Below, in pieces: positions 1 through 10,911 of a DNA stretch of 64,000 nucleotides. Every line of letters begins with the position of its first letter. The first letter of the stretch is position 1. The translations under genes were made by a program, and so were the position numbers. The stretch is from Chryseobacterium camelliae (lineage in GTDB: Bacteria; Bacteroidota; Bacteroidia; Flavobacteriales; Weeksellaceae): positions 2,474,001-2,538,000 of the forward strand of contig NZ_CP115859.1 of NCBI RefSeq assembly GCF_027920545.1. Direction: 5' to 3'. The notes below the pieces were generated by a model, which saw nothing but the letters and a program-made list of their open reading frames with translations, was not told the DNA's origin and did no database searches.

Positions 1-57
1 ATTTCTAAAATGGGAGGTCTATTGAGATGTTCTACAATGCCATTGGTAAGAGACTAA
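1..57 (+). CDS. Arginine deiminase-family protein, C-terminal end only
   Basis: Only the last 18 codons and the TAA stop lie in the window. The readable tail GGLLRCSTMPLVRD has the shape of the C-terminal active-site segment of arginine deiminases and related guanidino-modifying enzymes: a glycine pair, a Cys that would be the nucleophile, then a P-[IL]-[VS]-R tail. The next gene, 40 bases on, is a second member of the same superfamily (CtlX), which supports the reading. The substrate cannot be told from this fragment. Assignment rests on a short motif plus context. Confidence 0.6.
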   Translation: MSKMGGLLRCSTMPLVRD

Positions 58-97
58 GCTTGTTGAAGAACATAAGGTAACTTTAAATCAGATTAAA

Positions 98-1021
98 ATG
101 CAAACAACAGATACAGTATTAATGATAGAGCCGATTGCATTCGGTTATAATGCAGAAACCGCAGAAAATAATTATTTTCAGGTTGAGCAGAAAGGAGAAG
201 ACATTCAGTCTAAGGCTTTGGCAGAGTTCAATACTTTTGTAGGGAAGCTAAGAAGTAAAGGAATTAATGTGATTACTATAAAAGATACATTGGATCCGCA
301 TACTCCGGACTCTATTTTTCCAAATAATTGGGTAAGCTTCCATAAAGACGGAAAAGTGGTTCTATATCCTATGTTCGCCTCAAACCGAAGAGTGGAAAGA
401 AGAGATGATATCATAGAAAGTATCCAAAACCAAGGTTTTGAAGTCACTGAAATTGACGACTGGTCTTTACCGGAAATTCAGGGGCATTTTTTAGAAGGAA
501 CCGGAAGTATGATTTTTGATCACGATAATAAAATAGCTTACGGATCAGTTTCTTTGAGATTGGATGAGAATTTATTCAGAAAATTTTGTGAAAAGTATGG
601 CTTTACTCCGGTAGTTTTCCACTCATTTCAAACAGTTGGTGAAGAAAGACTCCCGATTTATCATACCAATGTAATGATGTGTGTGGCGGATCAATTCGTA
701 GTCATTTGCCTCGACTGTATTGACGATAAAGGCGAAAGAAATCATGTAATCGAAACGATTAAAAATTCAGGGAAAGAAATTATTGAAATTTCGGAACCAC
801 AAATGCAGCAGTTTGCCGGGAATATGCTTCAGGTTCAAAATAAAGACGGAGAGAAGTTTTTAGTAATGAGCGAAACAGCTTATAAGTCTTTACACGAAAA
901 CCAGGTTTCTGCCATAGAAAAATATTGTGAAATTATTTATTCTGATCTGAATACGATTGAAGTTAACGGGGGTGGAAGTGCACGTTGCATGCTTGCCGAA
1001 GTTTTCTTACCGAAAAAATAA
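98..1021 (+). CDS. ctlX: CtlX-like guanidino-group hydrolase (arginine deiminase-related)
   Basis: A 307-residue cytoplasmic protein of the amidinotransferase/arginine deiminase fold. Visible landmarks are FPNNW near residue 76, EGTGS near 138 (substrate carboxylate region), HTNV near 190 (catalytic His) and GGGSARC near 293 with the likely nucleophile Cys. The length fits the family named for citrulline utilisation hydrolase CtlX. Members act on arginine- or citrulline-like guanidino/ureido compounds; the exact substrate is not readable here. It follows a probable arginine deiminase-family gene on the same strand, so the pair probably forms an arginine/citrulline catabolic unit. A clear hairpin terminator follows. 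No signal peptide is present. Confidence 0.82.
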   Translation: MQTTDTVLMIEPIAFGYNAETAENNYFQVEQKGEDIQSKALAEFNTFVGKLRSKGINVITIKDTLDPHTPDSIFPNNWVSFHKDGKVVLYPMFASNRRVERRDDIIESIQNQGFEVTEIDDWSLPEIQGHFLEGTGSMIFDHDNKIAYGSVSLRLDENLFRKFCEKYGFTPVVFHSFQTVGEERLPIYHTNVMMCVADQFVVICLDCIDDKGERNHVIETIKNSGKEIIEISEPQMQQFAGNMLQVQNKDGEKFLVMSETAYKSLHENQVSAIEKYCEIIYSDLNTIEVNGGGSARCMLAEVFLPKK

Positions 1022-1042
1022 TCTGAATTTAAATAGATAGAT

Positions 1043-1077
1043 AAAATCTTCTGGCTGCAATCGGTCAGAAGATTTTT
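1043..1077 (+). terminator. Intrinsic terminator after ctlX
   Basis: AAAATCTTCTG (1043-1053) pairs perfectly with CAGAAGATTTT (1066-1076) around a 12-base loop and runs into a T tract. It lies 21 bases past the ctlX stop and before the promoter of the next gene. Confidence 0.8.
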
Positions 1078-1107
1078 ATTATAAAGAACTTCTTCAAAAA
1101 ATTAGGC

Positions 1108-1115
1108 TACATTTG
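1108..1115 (+). promoter_or_regulatory. Bacteroidota -7 box for the GH43-like gene
   Basis: TACATTTG matches TAnnTTTG. Transcription would begin about 4-7 bases after the box, at or next to the ATG at 1121, which favours the ATG at 1136 as the real start. I see no TTG element 19 bases upstream. Confidence 0.5.
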
Positions 1116-1135
1116 TAATAATGAAACAGGTTATT

Positions 1136-2893
1136 ATGATAAAAAAGCTATTGATAAGTCTGGGAGTTTTGACTGCAATCTTCTCTTATTCTCAGCAAAA
1201 AACATTCTGTAATCCCATCAATATAGATTATGGATATACTCCTTTCGAGTCTTTTTCAAAACAAGGGAAACACCGTGCTACAGCGGATCCGGTAATTGTT
1301 AATTTTAAAAATAAACTATTTCTTTTTTCGACCAATCAGGAAGGATATTGGTATAGTGACGATATGCTCGACTGGAAGTTTGTGAAAAGAAAATTTCTTA
1401 GGGATAACAAATATATTCATGATTTGAATGCACCTGCAGTTTGGGCAATGAAAGACACTTTATATGTCTTTGGTTCTACCTGGGAACAGGATTTCCCGAT
1501 CTGGAAAAGTACAAACCCAACAAAAGATGACTGGAAAATTGCTGTTGATACCCTAAAAGTTGGAGCTTGGGATCCTGCATTTCATTACGATGAAGACAAA
1601 AACAAATTATATCTGTATTGGGGATCAAGTAACGAATGGCCGCTTTTGGGAACGGAAGTAAAGGTAAAAACACTGCAATCAGAAGGATTTGTAAAGCCGA
1701 TTATCCGGCTGAAGCCGGAAGATCACGGTTGGGAAAGATTCGGGGAATACAATGATAATGTTTTTCTTCAGCCTTTTGTGGAAGGAGCATGGATGACGAA
1801 GTATAAAGATAAATATTATATGCAATATGGCGCTCCTGCAACGGAATTCAGCGGGTATTCCGATGGGGTGTATGTGAGTAAGAATCCTTTGGAAGGTTTT
1901 GAATATCAGCAGCACAATCCGTTTTCATATAAACCGGGAGGTTTCGCAAGAGGAGCAGGACATGGAGCAACTTTTGAAGACAATTACAAAAACTGGTGGC
2001 ATATTTCAACGATTTTTATTTCTACCAAGAATAATTTTGAAAGAAGACTGGGAATCTGGCCTGCCGGATTTGATAAAGATGATGTCATGTATTGTAACAC
2101 CGCTTACGGAGATTACCCGACATTTCTTCCACAATATGCTCAGGGAAAGGATTTTTCTAAAGGGCTGTTTGCAGGATGGATGTTGCTGAATTATAACAAA
2201 CCTGTTCAGGTTTCGTCGACCTTAGGAGGATATCATTCCAATTATGCGGTAGATGAAGATATTAAAACGTATTGGAGCGCAAAAACCGGGAATTCAGGAG
2301 AATGGTTTCAGACGGATTTGGGAGAAGTTTCTACCATTAATGCCATTCAGATTAATTATGCGGATCAGGATGTTGAGTTTTTAGGAAAAACCTTGGGTAA
2401 AATGCATCAGTATAAAATCTATAATTCTAATGATGGTAAAAAATGGAATGTGATTGTAGATAAAAGTAAGAATACAAAAGATGTTCCCCACGATTATGTT
2501 GAATTAGAGAAACCGGCAAAAGCAAGATTCTTAAAAATGGAAAACCTGAAAATGCCGACAGGAAAATTTGCGTTAAGCGGTTTCAGAGTTTTTGGAAAAG
2601 GAGCGGGAACCGTTCCTTCAAAAGTTCAGAATTTTGTTCCTTTAAGATCAGATCCTAAAAAATATGGAGAAAGAAGAAGCATCTGGATGAAATGGCAGCA
2701 AAATTCCGATGCAGACGGATATGTAATTTATTGGGGGAAATCTCCGGATAAATTATACGGAAGTATTATGATTTATGGTAAAAATGAATACTTCTTTACC
2801 GGGGCAGACAGAACAGATTCCTATTATTTCCAGATTGAGGCTTTCAATGCCAATGGAGTTTCCGAGAGAACGGAAGTTGTAAAGTCAGAATAA
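1136..2893 (+). CDS. Secreted GH43-like glycosidase with discoidin and FN3-like domains
   Basis: About 585 residues. A signal peptide ending near SYSQQ is followed by a five-bladed GH43-type region (about residues 35-335). Visible family landmarks are TADPVI (general-base Asp), GAWDPAF (modulating Asp) and EGAWMTKY (candidate acid Glu). Then come a discoidin/F5-8C carbohydrate-binding domain (about 350-485, near YHSNYAVDEDIKTYWSAK) and a fibronectin type III-like tail. It should hydrolyse a plant or microbial glycan in the periplasm or outside; the exact sugar is unknown. An upstream in-frame ATG at 1121 is possible, but it sits at the predicted transcription start and weakens the signal peptide. 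It is convergent with the receptor gene that follows. Confidence 0.8.
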   Translation: MIKKLLISLGVLTAIFSYSQQKTFCNPINIDYGYTPFESFSKQGKHRATADPVIVNFKNKLFLFSTNQEGYWYSDDMLDWKFVKRKFLRDNKYIHDLNAPAVWAMKDTLYVFGSTWEQDFPIWKSTNPTKDDWKIAVDTLKVGAWDPAFHYDEDKNKLYLYWGSSNEWPLLGTEVKVKTLQSEGFVKPIIRLKPEDHGWERFGEYNDNVFLQPFVEGAWMTKYKDKYYMQYGAPATEFSGYSDGVYVSKNPLEGFEYQQHNPFSYKPGGFARGAGHGATFEDNYKNWWHISTIFISTKNNFERRLGIWPAGFDKDDVMYCNTAYGDYPTFLPQYAQGKDFSKGLFAGWMLLNYNKPVQVSSTLGGYHSNYAVDEDIKTYWSAKTGNSGEWFQTDLGEVSTINAIQINYADQDVEFLGKTLGKMHQYKIYNSNDGKKWNVIVDKSKNTKDVPHDYVELEKPAKARFLKMENLKMPTGKFALSGFRVFGKGAGTVPSKVQNFVPLRSDPKKYGERRSIWMKWQQNSDADGYVIYWGKSPDKLYGSIMIYGKNEYFFTGADRTDSYYFQIEAFNANGVSERTEVVKSE

Positions 2894-2923
2894 AAAATAT
2901 ATCAATTGTACAGATTAAATAAA

Positions 2924-2949
2924 AAGCTCACCGAATTTTCGGTGAGCTT
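2924..2949. terminator. Bidirectional terminator between convergent genes
   Basis: AAGCTCACCG (2924-2933) pairs perfectly with CGGTGAGCTT (2940-2949) around a six-base loop. A-rich sequence lies on the left and T-rich on the right, so it can serve both the plus-strand glycosidase and the minus-strand receptor. Confidence 0.8.
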
Positions 2950-2987
2950 CATTGTACAAAATAATTTATATGAAGAATGATTATAGT

Positions 2988-5231
2988 TTATCTGGTTCTG
3001 TTTTTTATTTCGTCTGATGCACTTTCGATATTTCTTACCTTTTTCACTTTTTGGTTTCCGAAATTATACGTGATGCTGAAAGTTCCTCCTCTTCTGAACT
3101 GGTCGTTTCTTACAAAATTGTAGTTTCCATCCTCTTGATAATCTTCGATTTCTACGATATTGGTTCTTAAAACATCCGTCAGGTTCAACGCGAACGTCCA
3201 GTCGTTCCAGTTTTTCTTAAGACTTACGTCTAAACTCATCAGATTTTTCAGCATTCCCAGTTCGATTTGTTGCTTGTCTACGAAGAAATAATTGACTCCT
3301 AAAAACCAGGTTTTATTTTTATCCAATCGAAGAGTGTTATTGGATTGAATAACAATACTTGACGATTTTTTGTTATTTACGTAATCCGCAAAAACCTGTC
3401 CGGTGGTTGGATCTGTATTTAACATTCCGTCATTAATATTACGCTGAATACCGATGTTGAAATTAGTCGTTAAATATTGTTTGAAGAATGTTTTTTGCAT
3501 TCCCACCATTGCAGACATTTCCTGCTTCGTTCCGAAATTGGTTCGGATATATGCCAATGAGACTTTTTCTACACCTCCTTCCATATATTTTCTCTGCAAA
3601 GGAACCTGTGTGATTACATCTTTGAATAAAGAATGGTTCAGGATAAGGAAATAAGAATTTTTATACATATATGTCAATTCCTGGTTGTAAGTGGAAGAAG
3701 CCTTTACAAAAGGATTGTTTTGTGTATAATTATCCGGTGTTATGATATTTTTCACAGGATTCAGCTCCCAAAAACTTGGTCTTCTCATTCTGCTTGAAAA
3801 TGAATAGGAAATATTATTTTTATCACTGATGGCATAGTTGAAACTTGCATACGGTAAAAGATTATTGTAGTTTCTTTCAATTCTGCTATATTCCGGAGAA
3901 GCATTGTCAGAAGTTCCCAAACTATTGGTAATCTCGTATCTTGCACCTACTTTTCCTGAAAATTTATCAGAAAATTTCTTTTCGAAGGTTACATACAATC
4001 CGTAGATATTTTCATCATAAATAAAATGGTTAAAATCTTCTTCCGGTGCCAGCTGATTTCCATTTTCGTCGTATTTATAAATATAATTTTTGGTATCGTT
4101 ATCTGTTTTTGTTTTATTATAATTTCCACCGGCAGAAAAAGTGAAATCTTTTTTAAATTTTTTGATGTAATCTACAGTTCCGGAGAAATTATTGATAATT
4201 TGCGGGATGTTTTGAGTGATTTTTAGGCTATTTTTACTAAAATTATTAAATGCATCCGGAACCATTGTGTTATTGTCAGAATACTGAAATCTTTTATAAT
4301 TAAGATAAGCAGCATTTACATTCAGCTTACTTCCTAAAGAATCCAGTTTCACTTCATAGTTTAAGTTTACAGAATTATTATAACTACGGGCATTCTCTTT
4401 ATTTTTTGTTTGAGTATAACTAGTCCCCATAATTCCATCTTTGTCGGGTTGTGTTAATGCGTTTAATAAATCAATAGTTGAATTATAGCTTTTATTTGCA
4501 GAAGAACTCCAGGACAACGCTAAGTTGCTTTTTTCATTTAATTGATAATCAATATTTAAATATCCCCCGATGTTTTTGTTAGGATCATCAATATTTCCTA
4601 CGGATTCATTTCTGATATTTCCAACTCCGTTTCTAAGAACATATTCCTGCGCCTGAATATTCTCACCTCCGTTCAGATTAGCGCTGATTCCCAGTTTGTC
4701 TTTTCTGTAATTGGCAGAAAAACTTGCAGAGCTTGCGTTGTATTTATTTTGAGAATTGGACATTCTCATGTTTCCGTTTAAACCGTCGCTCATTTTCTTT
4801 TTCAAAATGATATTGATGATTCCGTCGGAAGATTCTACCTGATACTCACTTCCCGGAACAGTTATGACTTCAATTTTCTGAATGTTTTCTGCAGGGGTGT
4901 TTTTTAAGAACTGTGTCAGAGATTCTGCATCCATATTGGTTTTTCTACCGTTGATGTAGATCAGAGCATTATTTTTTCCTGCTATTTTTAAAGTTTTATC
5001 ATCGGTTGTTGACAAAAGTGGAGTTTGTTTCAGAAGATCGAATGTGGTATTTCCTTTCGCTACCGGTGATGCGGCTACATCATATACAAAACGGTCGCTT
5101 TGTTTTTTGAATACCTGTTTTTTTAAAGTAACGGCTTCTATATCTTGAGTTTTTTCAGTTTCCTGTTTTTTCTCTTGGGCGAAAGCCAAGCCGCTGAAAA
5201 ATAGAGCTGCGATGAGAATTGGCGTTTTCAT
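2988..5231 (-). CDS. Outer-membrane beta-barrel receptor, TonB-dependent type
   Basis: A 747-residue outer-membrane protein with a signal peptide (MKTPILIAALFFSGLAFAQ). An N-terminal plug-like region (about residues 35-150, including LIYINGRKTNMDAESL and IEVITVPGSEYQVESSDGI) precedes a long barrel with alternating aromatic strands, closing near TFSITYNFG. The usual N-terminal carboxypeptidase-like beta-sandwich of many Bacteroidota relatives is not evident; the plug starts soon after the signal peptide. The substrate is unknown and no SusD-like partner gene is adjacent, so a polysaccharide-utilisation role is not supported. A single gene with its own promoter, converging on the GH43-like gene. 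Confidence 0.85.
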   Translation of the reverse strand: MKTPILIAALFFSGLAFAQEKKQETEKTQDIEAVTLKKQVFKKQSDRFVYDVAASPVAKGNTTFDLLKQTPLLSTTDDKTLKIAGKNNALIYINGRKTNMDAESLTQFLKNTPAENIQKIEVITVPGSEYQVESSDGIINIILKKKMSDGLNGNMRMSNSQNKYNASSASFSANYRKDKLGISANLNGGENIQAQEYVLRNGVGNIRNESVGNIDDPNKNIGGYLNIDYQLNEKSNLALSWSSSANKSYNSTIDLLNALTQPDKDGIMGTSYTQTKNKENARSYNNSVNLNYEVKLDSLGSKLNVNAAYLNYKRFQYSDNNTMVPDAFNNFSKNSLKITQNIPQIINNFSGTVDYIKKFKKDFTFSAGGNYNKTKTDNDTKNYIYKYDENGNQLAPEEDFNHFIYDENIYGLYVTFEKKFSDKFSGKVGARYEITNSLGTSDNASPEYSRIERNYNNLLPYASFNYAISDKNNISYSFSSRMRRPSFWELNPVKNIITPDNYTQNNPFVKASSTYNQELTYMYKNSYFLILNHSLFKDVITQVPLQRKYMEGGVEKVSLAYIRTNFGTKQEMSAMVGMQKTFFKQYLTTNFNIGIQRNINDGMLNTDPTTGQVFADYVNNKKSSSIVIQSNNTLRLDKNKTWFLGVNYFFVDKQQIELGMLKNLMSLDVSLKKNWNDWTFALNLTDVLRTNIVEIEDYQEDGNYNFVRNDQFRRGGTFSITYNFGNQKVKKVRNIESASDEIKNRTR

Positions 5232-5289
5232 AATTTTATTTTTAGAGTGGTTTTGTCTATTAGCTTGTATTTATTATTATTTAACATTG

Positions 5290-5297
5290 CAAAGATA
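5290..5297 (-). promoter_or_regulatory. Bacteroidota -7 box for the receptor gene
   Basis: On the minus strand this reads TATCTTTG, a full TAnnTTTG match about 58 bases upstream of the start codon. A TTG (plus-strand CAA at 5319-5321) lies 21 bases further up, slightly more than the usual 19. Confidence 0.55.
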
Positions 5298-5479
5298 TAT
5301 AATAAATTTAGTATCATGCAATGCAAAGTACTTAAAATGTTTTTAAATGAATTTTAACATTCTGATTTTCAGACATTAAAATTTGGTTATTATTTCTTTA
5401 AAAATTTTGAGTATCTATATAATTAGACAATTGTAACATGGATTTTGTTACAGATCAAGCAAAAAAATGCAAAAAAAAA

Positions 5480-5818
5480 TTATTCTCTGTCGAAACGCGC
5501 TAGCTTTTTATCAATCCAAACCGTGGCGAATGGGAAAAAAGCTGAGATTAAAGAAAATACAAAATCTTCATCATCCCAAGTAAATATTTTTCTTATAGAA
5601 GGCAGAAATAAAAGATAAAGAGTAAAAAAGAATCCGTGAATACTGCCAATGGTACTAATGTAAACAATAGGAATAATGCCAGTAGGATCTACTCGGATCC
5701 AAATCATGGCTGTAAACAGAAAAAACCAGGATATTGCTTCAGCTAAACATACTTGTCTGAACCATTTAATAACTCTTTCCTGAGGATATTTTGTGAAAAT
5801 TTTTTCGAGAAAATTCAT
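5480..5818 (-). CDS. DUF3817 integral membrane protein
   Basis: A 112-residue protein with about three hydrophobic segments. It matches the DUF3817 pattern: an N-terminal R-x-V-C-L-A-E-x-I-S stretch, then IGSIHGFFFTLYLLFL, then a C-terminal AFFPFATVWIDKKL segment. The family's molecular function is not known. It is the last gene of a recJ-nadD-DUF3817 set read leftwards, 20 bases after nadD. The spacer beyond it (5232-5479) holds a seven-base inverted repeat (TGTAACA/TGTTACA, 5432-5452), the receptor promoter and no gene that I can see. Confidence 0.8.
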   Translation of the reverse strand: MNFLEKIFTKYPQERVIKWFRQVCLAEAISWFFLFTAMIWIRVDPTGIIPIVYISTIGSIHGFFFTLYLLFLPSIRKIFTWDDEDFVFSLISAFFPFATVWIDKKLARFDRE

Positions 5819-5838
5819 TGTATAATTTTATCAGACAT

Positions 5839-6423
5839 CTATTTATAAAAACTACTCCCATCCAGATATTCAAAAACTTCGGGAGGAAGCATAGGCCTTA
5901 CATTTTTATTTTCCTTAATCATATTACGGATTTCCGTAGCAGAAAGTTCTATAATAGGAGCCTTAATCAAAGAGATGTTTTCATGTTGTTGATATTCAGT
6001 TGACTTTGTTTCATCTTCAGAAACTCTCGGGTACACTATGATGTGATAGTTTTTGATCAGATAATCAGCATTTTTCCATTTGTGAAGACTTTTTAAATTG
6101 TCCTCTCCCATAATTAAACTGAAAGAATACTTAGGATATTTTTCGTTAAGATAAGCTAAAGTATCTATCGTATAGCTTGGTTTAGGAAGAGAAAATTCAA
6201 CATTTGAAGCTTTAATATTAGGATAATTTTTAAGAGCGAGCTCTACCATATCGAGTCGATTGTGATCATTAAGTAAAGTCTTCTTATCCTTAAAAGGGTT
6301 TTGAGGGCTTACAACAAACCACACTTCATTCATGTCTGAATTTTCTAAAATATAATTAGCGAGAATCAGATGACCAATATGGATAGGATTAAAAGATCCA
6401 AAGAAAAGACCAACTTTTTTCAT
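5839..6423 (-). CDS. nadD: Nicotinate-nucleotide adenylyltransferase
   Basis: A 194-residue cytoplasmic enzyme joining nicotinate mononucleotide and ATP to deamido-NAD in NAD synthesis. The nucleotidyltransferase signature GSFNPIHIGH is at residues 9-18, the MGEDNL segment lies near 105, and the C-terminal ELSATEIRNMI corresponds to the SSTxIR motif, with the first Ser replaced by Glu-Leu context that is common in this phylum. The start is 14 bases from the recJ stop, so the two are probably co-transcribed. Length and motif order are normal. Confidence 0.93.
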   Translation of the reverse strand: MKKVGLFFGSFNPIHIGHLILANYILENSDMNEVWFVVSPQNPFKDKKTLLNDHNRLDMVELALKNYPNIKASNVEFSLPKPSYTIDTLAYLNEKYPKYSFSLIMGEDNLKSLHKWKNADYLIKNYHIIVYPRVSEDETKSTEYQQHENISLIKAPIIELSATEIRNMIKENKNVRPMLPPEVFEYLDGSSFYK

Positions 6424-6437
6424 GATAAATGGAATGA

Positions 6438-8153
6438 TTAATGATCTCTGAATTTTACGTCTTTAATATTCAAATAATGAGTAACATTACCCTTCCAGTG
6501 GTTTTCTTCTAAAGTAAAGGCAATGTCAAAGCTTTTATTTTTAAACTCTTCTGCAAACTGTCCCAACTTGAAGCCTACACATTCGATATTTCTGTTGGTA
6601 GATTCTTGTCTGATGTAAAATTTAAGATGATTATTATCTTTTCCCATCGTTTTTAAATAACCAGAAAGCTTTTGGTTGCTCATAGAAAAGATCGGTTTCA
6701 TATTCTGTGGTCCGAACGGAGCCAGTTTTCTATGGAAATTGATGAACTCACGATTAATATCTTCAATTTGAATTTCCGTGTCAATATTAATAGAAGGTTC
6801 CTTTTGATGCTCCTTAATCTTTTCCGATACTATTTTTTCAAACTTTTCCTTAAAAGCTTCAAATTTTTCTTTTTCCATTGAAAGACCTGCGGCAGCATGA
6901 TGGCCTCCGAATTTTAAGAAGTATTCGGAACATAAATCCAAAGCTTCATGTACATCAAAATCAGAAACAGATCTTGCGGAAGCTACCATTTCTCCATTAT
7001 TCCCGTCAGTAAAAACCAGGGTAGGCTTATAATAAGTTTCAATCAGTCGGGAAGCAACAATTCCGATTACCCCTTTATTCCATTCTGGATGATAGACAAT
7101 GGTACTGTGCTTGGTTTGTTGTTGGGATTCCACAATCTGATTGAGCGCAGAAAGAGTAGAATTCATATCAAGCTCTCTTCTTTCATCGTTAAGATTCATG
7201 ATATCGCTTACAATTTGATGGGCGTGTTTCAAATTGTCGGAAACCATAAGTTCTACAGCCGCTTTTCCATGAGAGATTCTTCCGGCGGCATTTATTTTGG
7301 GAGCAATTTCAAAAACAATATTTGAAATTTCAAAATGAGACAGTTTATCTTCAGGAATTAATAATCTTAAACCTAAATTTCTAGTTTTGCGCAAGACCTT
7401 AAGCCCCATTTTAGCTAAAACACGATTTTCTCCGGTCATGGATACAATATCGGCAGCAATGGAAATCGCCAATAAATCTGTTAATTCAAACAGTTCTGCT
7501 TCGGGAATTTTGTAAATGGTATTTAATCCCTGACAAAGTTTGAAGCCGACCCCACAACCAGAAAGTTCCTTGAAAGGGTATCTGCAGTCACTTCTTTTAG
7601 GATCAAGAACAGCAACTGCATTGGGAATTTCTTCACCAGGTAAATGATGGTCACAAATGATAAAATCTATACCCAAACTCTGAGCATAGCTTATCATATC
7701 TAAAGCCTTGATTCCGCAGTCGAGCGCAACAATTAAAGAAAAACCGTTTTCTTTGGCAAAATCTATTCCTTCTGTTGAAATTCCATATCCTTCAGAATTT
7801 CTGTCTGGAATATAATAGTCTAAATATTTTTTCTCAACAATTTTGCTGAGGTACAAATACATCAGTGCTACGGCCGTAGTTCCGTCTACGTCGTAATCAC
7901 CATATACCAGTATTTTTTCACCATTTTCAATAGCGGTTGCAATACGCTCAACAGCTTTTTGCATATCTGCCATTAAAAACGGACTATGAATATCATTAAG
8001 ATTGGGCTTGAAGAATTCCCGGGCCTTTTGATAATTGTCAATACCTCTGAGAACAAGAAGTTTGGATTCAAAAGTTCCAAAACCAAGCGACGAACTTAAT
8101 CTGTCTACAATATCTTCATCCGGTTCGGGTTTGTAAATCCATTTTTGACTCAT
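6438..8153 (-). CDS. recJ: Single-stranded-DNA-specific exonuclease RecJ
   Basis: A 571-residue 5'-3' single-strand DNA exonuclease used in recombination and mismatch/base-excision repair. The DHH-phosphoesterase motifs are visible in order: YGDYDVDGTTA (near residue 81), ALDCGI, ICDHHLPG (near 158), LSGCGVGFKL, then GRISHGKAA and the DHHA1 motif FGGHHAAAGL (near 418). The OB-fold C-terminus is present, so the protein is full length. It leads an operon with nadD and the DUF3817 gene. A TATTTTTG box sits just 5 bases before the ATG, which would give an almost leaderless mRNA. Confidence 0.95.
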   Translation of the reverse strand: MSQKWIYKPEPDEDIVDRLSSSLGFGTFESKLLVLRGIDNYQKAREFFKPNLNDIHSPFLMADMQKAVERIATAIENGEKILVYGDYDVDGTTAVALMYLYLSKIVEKKYLDYYIPDRNSEGYGISTEGIDFAKENGFSLIVALDCGIKALDMISYAQSLGIDFIICDHHLPGEEIPNAVAVLDPKRSDCRYPFKELSGCGVGFKLCQGLNTIYKIPEAELFELTDLLAISIAADIVSMTGENRVLAKMGLKVLRKTRNLGLRLLIPEDKLSHFEISNIVFEIAPKINAAGRISHGKAAVELMVSDNLKHAHQIVSDIMNLNDERRELDMNSTLSALNQIVESQQQTKHSTIVYHPEWNKGVIGIVASRLIETYYKPTLVFTDGNNGEMVASARSVSDFDVHEALDLCSEYFLKFGGHHAAAGLSMEKEKFEAFKEKFEKIVSEKIKEHQKEPSINIDTEIQIEDINREFINFHRKLAPFGPQNMKPIFSMSNQKLSGYLKTMGKDNNHLKFYIRQESTNRNIECVGFKLGQFAEEFKNKSFDIAFTLEENHWKGNVTHYLNIKDVKFRDH

Positions 8154-8157
8154 TTCA

Positions 8158-8165
8158 CAAAAATA
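8158..8165 (-). promoter_or_regulatory. Possible -7 box for recJ
   Basis: The minus strand reads TATTTTTG (TAnnTTTG). It ends 5 bases before the recJ ATG, so the transcript would be leaderless or nearly so. No upstream TTG at the expected spacing, so confidence is limited. Confidence 0.4.
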
Positions 8166-8287
8166 AGGAAAAAAGTTTTAAAAGCCTAAGATAAAAAATG
8201 CCCTTTCAGCTCTTTGCTTAGGAATTTTAATTTTAAAATTATTCTGGAAATAAGTATCTTCGCGGTCCAAAAGTCAAAATAACAATT

Positions 8288-9103
8288 ATGAAAAAAATTA
8301 CATTCTGCCTGATGTTCATCGGGGCAATGCATTCAATTAATGCTCAAAAAATCAATCTTGGAAAAGCGGCAGGAATGGTTTCCAATGGGGCAAAAGCTTT
8401 AACTTTCACTAATGAAGATGCGATTACATTATCCAGAGAATCCGTAGAATGGATGGATAAAAATAACAAGGTTGCAGGGCCGAAAGATCCTTATACCGTA
8501 AGATTAAATAAGCTTTTCGGAAAACACAAAAGCCAGGATGGTCTTAAACTTAATTACAAGGTTTATCTGGTAAAAGACATTAATGCTTTTGCTTGTGCTG
8601 ACGGAAGTGTGCGTGTCTTTTCATCATTAATGGATATCATGACAGATGATGAATTATTGGCGGTAATTGGTCATGAAATCGGTCACGTAAAAAATCAGGA
8701 TACCAAAGATGCGATGAAATCTGCTTATTTAAAAGCTGCGGCTTTGGATGCTGCTTCTTCGGCATCTAACGCGGTTGCAACTTTAAATGAAAGTCAGGTC
8801 GGGAAAATGGCAAACGCTTTTCTTGATGCTTCTCACAGCAAAAAACAGGAATCTGAAGCAGATACCTATTCTTATGATTTTATGAAGGCTAATAAGTATA
8901 ATGTGGTAGGAGCTTATACTGCATTTAAGAAATTGGCTCTGCTTTCTGAAGGAGGGGCGCAGCAATCAGGCTTCCAGAAAATGTTCAATTCACATCCAGA
9001 TAGCAACAAAAGAGCTGAAGCGGTAAAAAAGCGTGCCCAGAAAGGCGGCTTATGGAAAGACCCTGGAGCGGTAACTTTGCCGGCGACTAAGCTTACAAAA
9101 TAA
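8288..9103 (+). CDS. Exported M48-family metalloprotease
   Basis: A 271-residue protein with a signal peptide (ending near SINAQ) and an M48 peptidase domain. The zinc site is HEIGHVKNQD near residue 123 (HExxH), with the third ligand Glu in SEADTYSYDFM near 190. The family relatives are periplasmic BepA/LoiP-type proteases in outer-membrane protein quality control; that role is inference here. No membrane helix follows the signal. A near-consensus TATCTTCG (8255-8262) lies upstream. A strong palindrome follows the stop. Confidence 0.88.
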   Translation: MKKITFCLMFIGAMHSINAQKINLGKAAGMVSNGAKALTFTNEDAITLSRESVEWMDKNNKVAGPKDPYTVRLNKLFGKHKSQDGLKLNYKVYLVKDINAFACADGSVRVFSSLMDIMTDDELLAVIGHEIGHVKNQDTKDAMKSAYLKAAALDAASSASNAVATLNESQVGKMANAFLDASHSKKQESEADTYSYDFMKANKYNVVGAYTAFKKLALLSEGGAQQSGFQKMFNSHPDSNKRAEAVKKRAQKGGLWKDPGAVTLPATKLTK

Positions 9104-9148
9104 TATAAATAAAAATCCTCAAATTTAATTTGAGGATTTTTATTTATA
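9104..9148. terminator. Long perfect palindrome, bidirectional terminator
   Basis: A 22-base arm (9104-9125) is perfectly complementary to 9127-9148. The GC-containing core is ATCCTC/GAGGAT flanked by A and T tracts. It lies between the convergent M48 and ABC-F genes. Confidence 0.85.
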
Positions 9149-9170
9149 TAAATTTTTATGTGGTCGAAGA

Positions 9171-10865
<1,695 letters not shown>

Positions 10866-10911
10866 TTAATATGGAGTATTTTTTATATATTTCATTAATT
10901 AAATTGATGAA

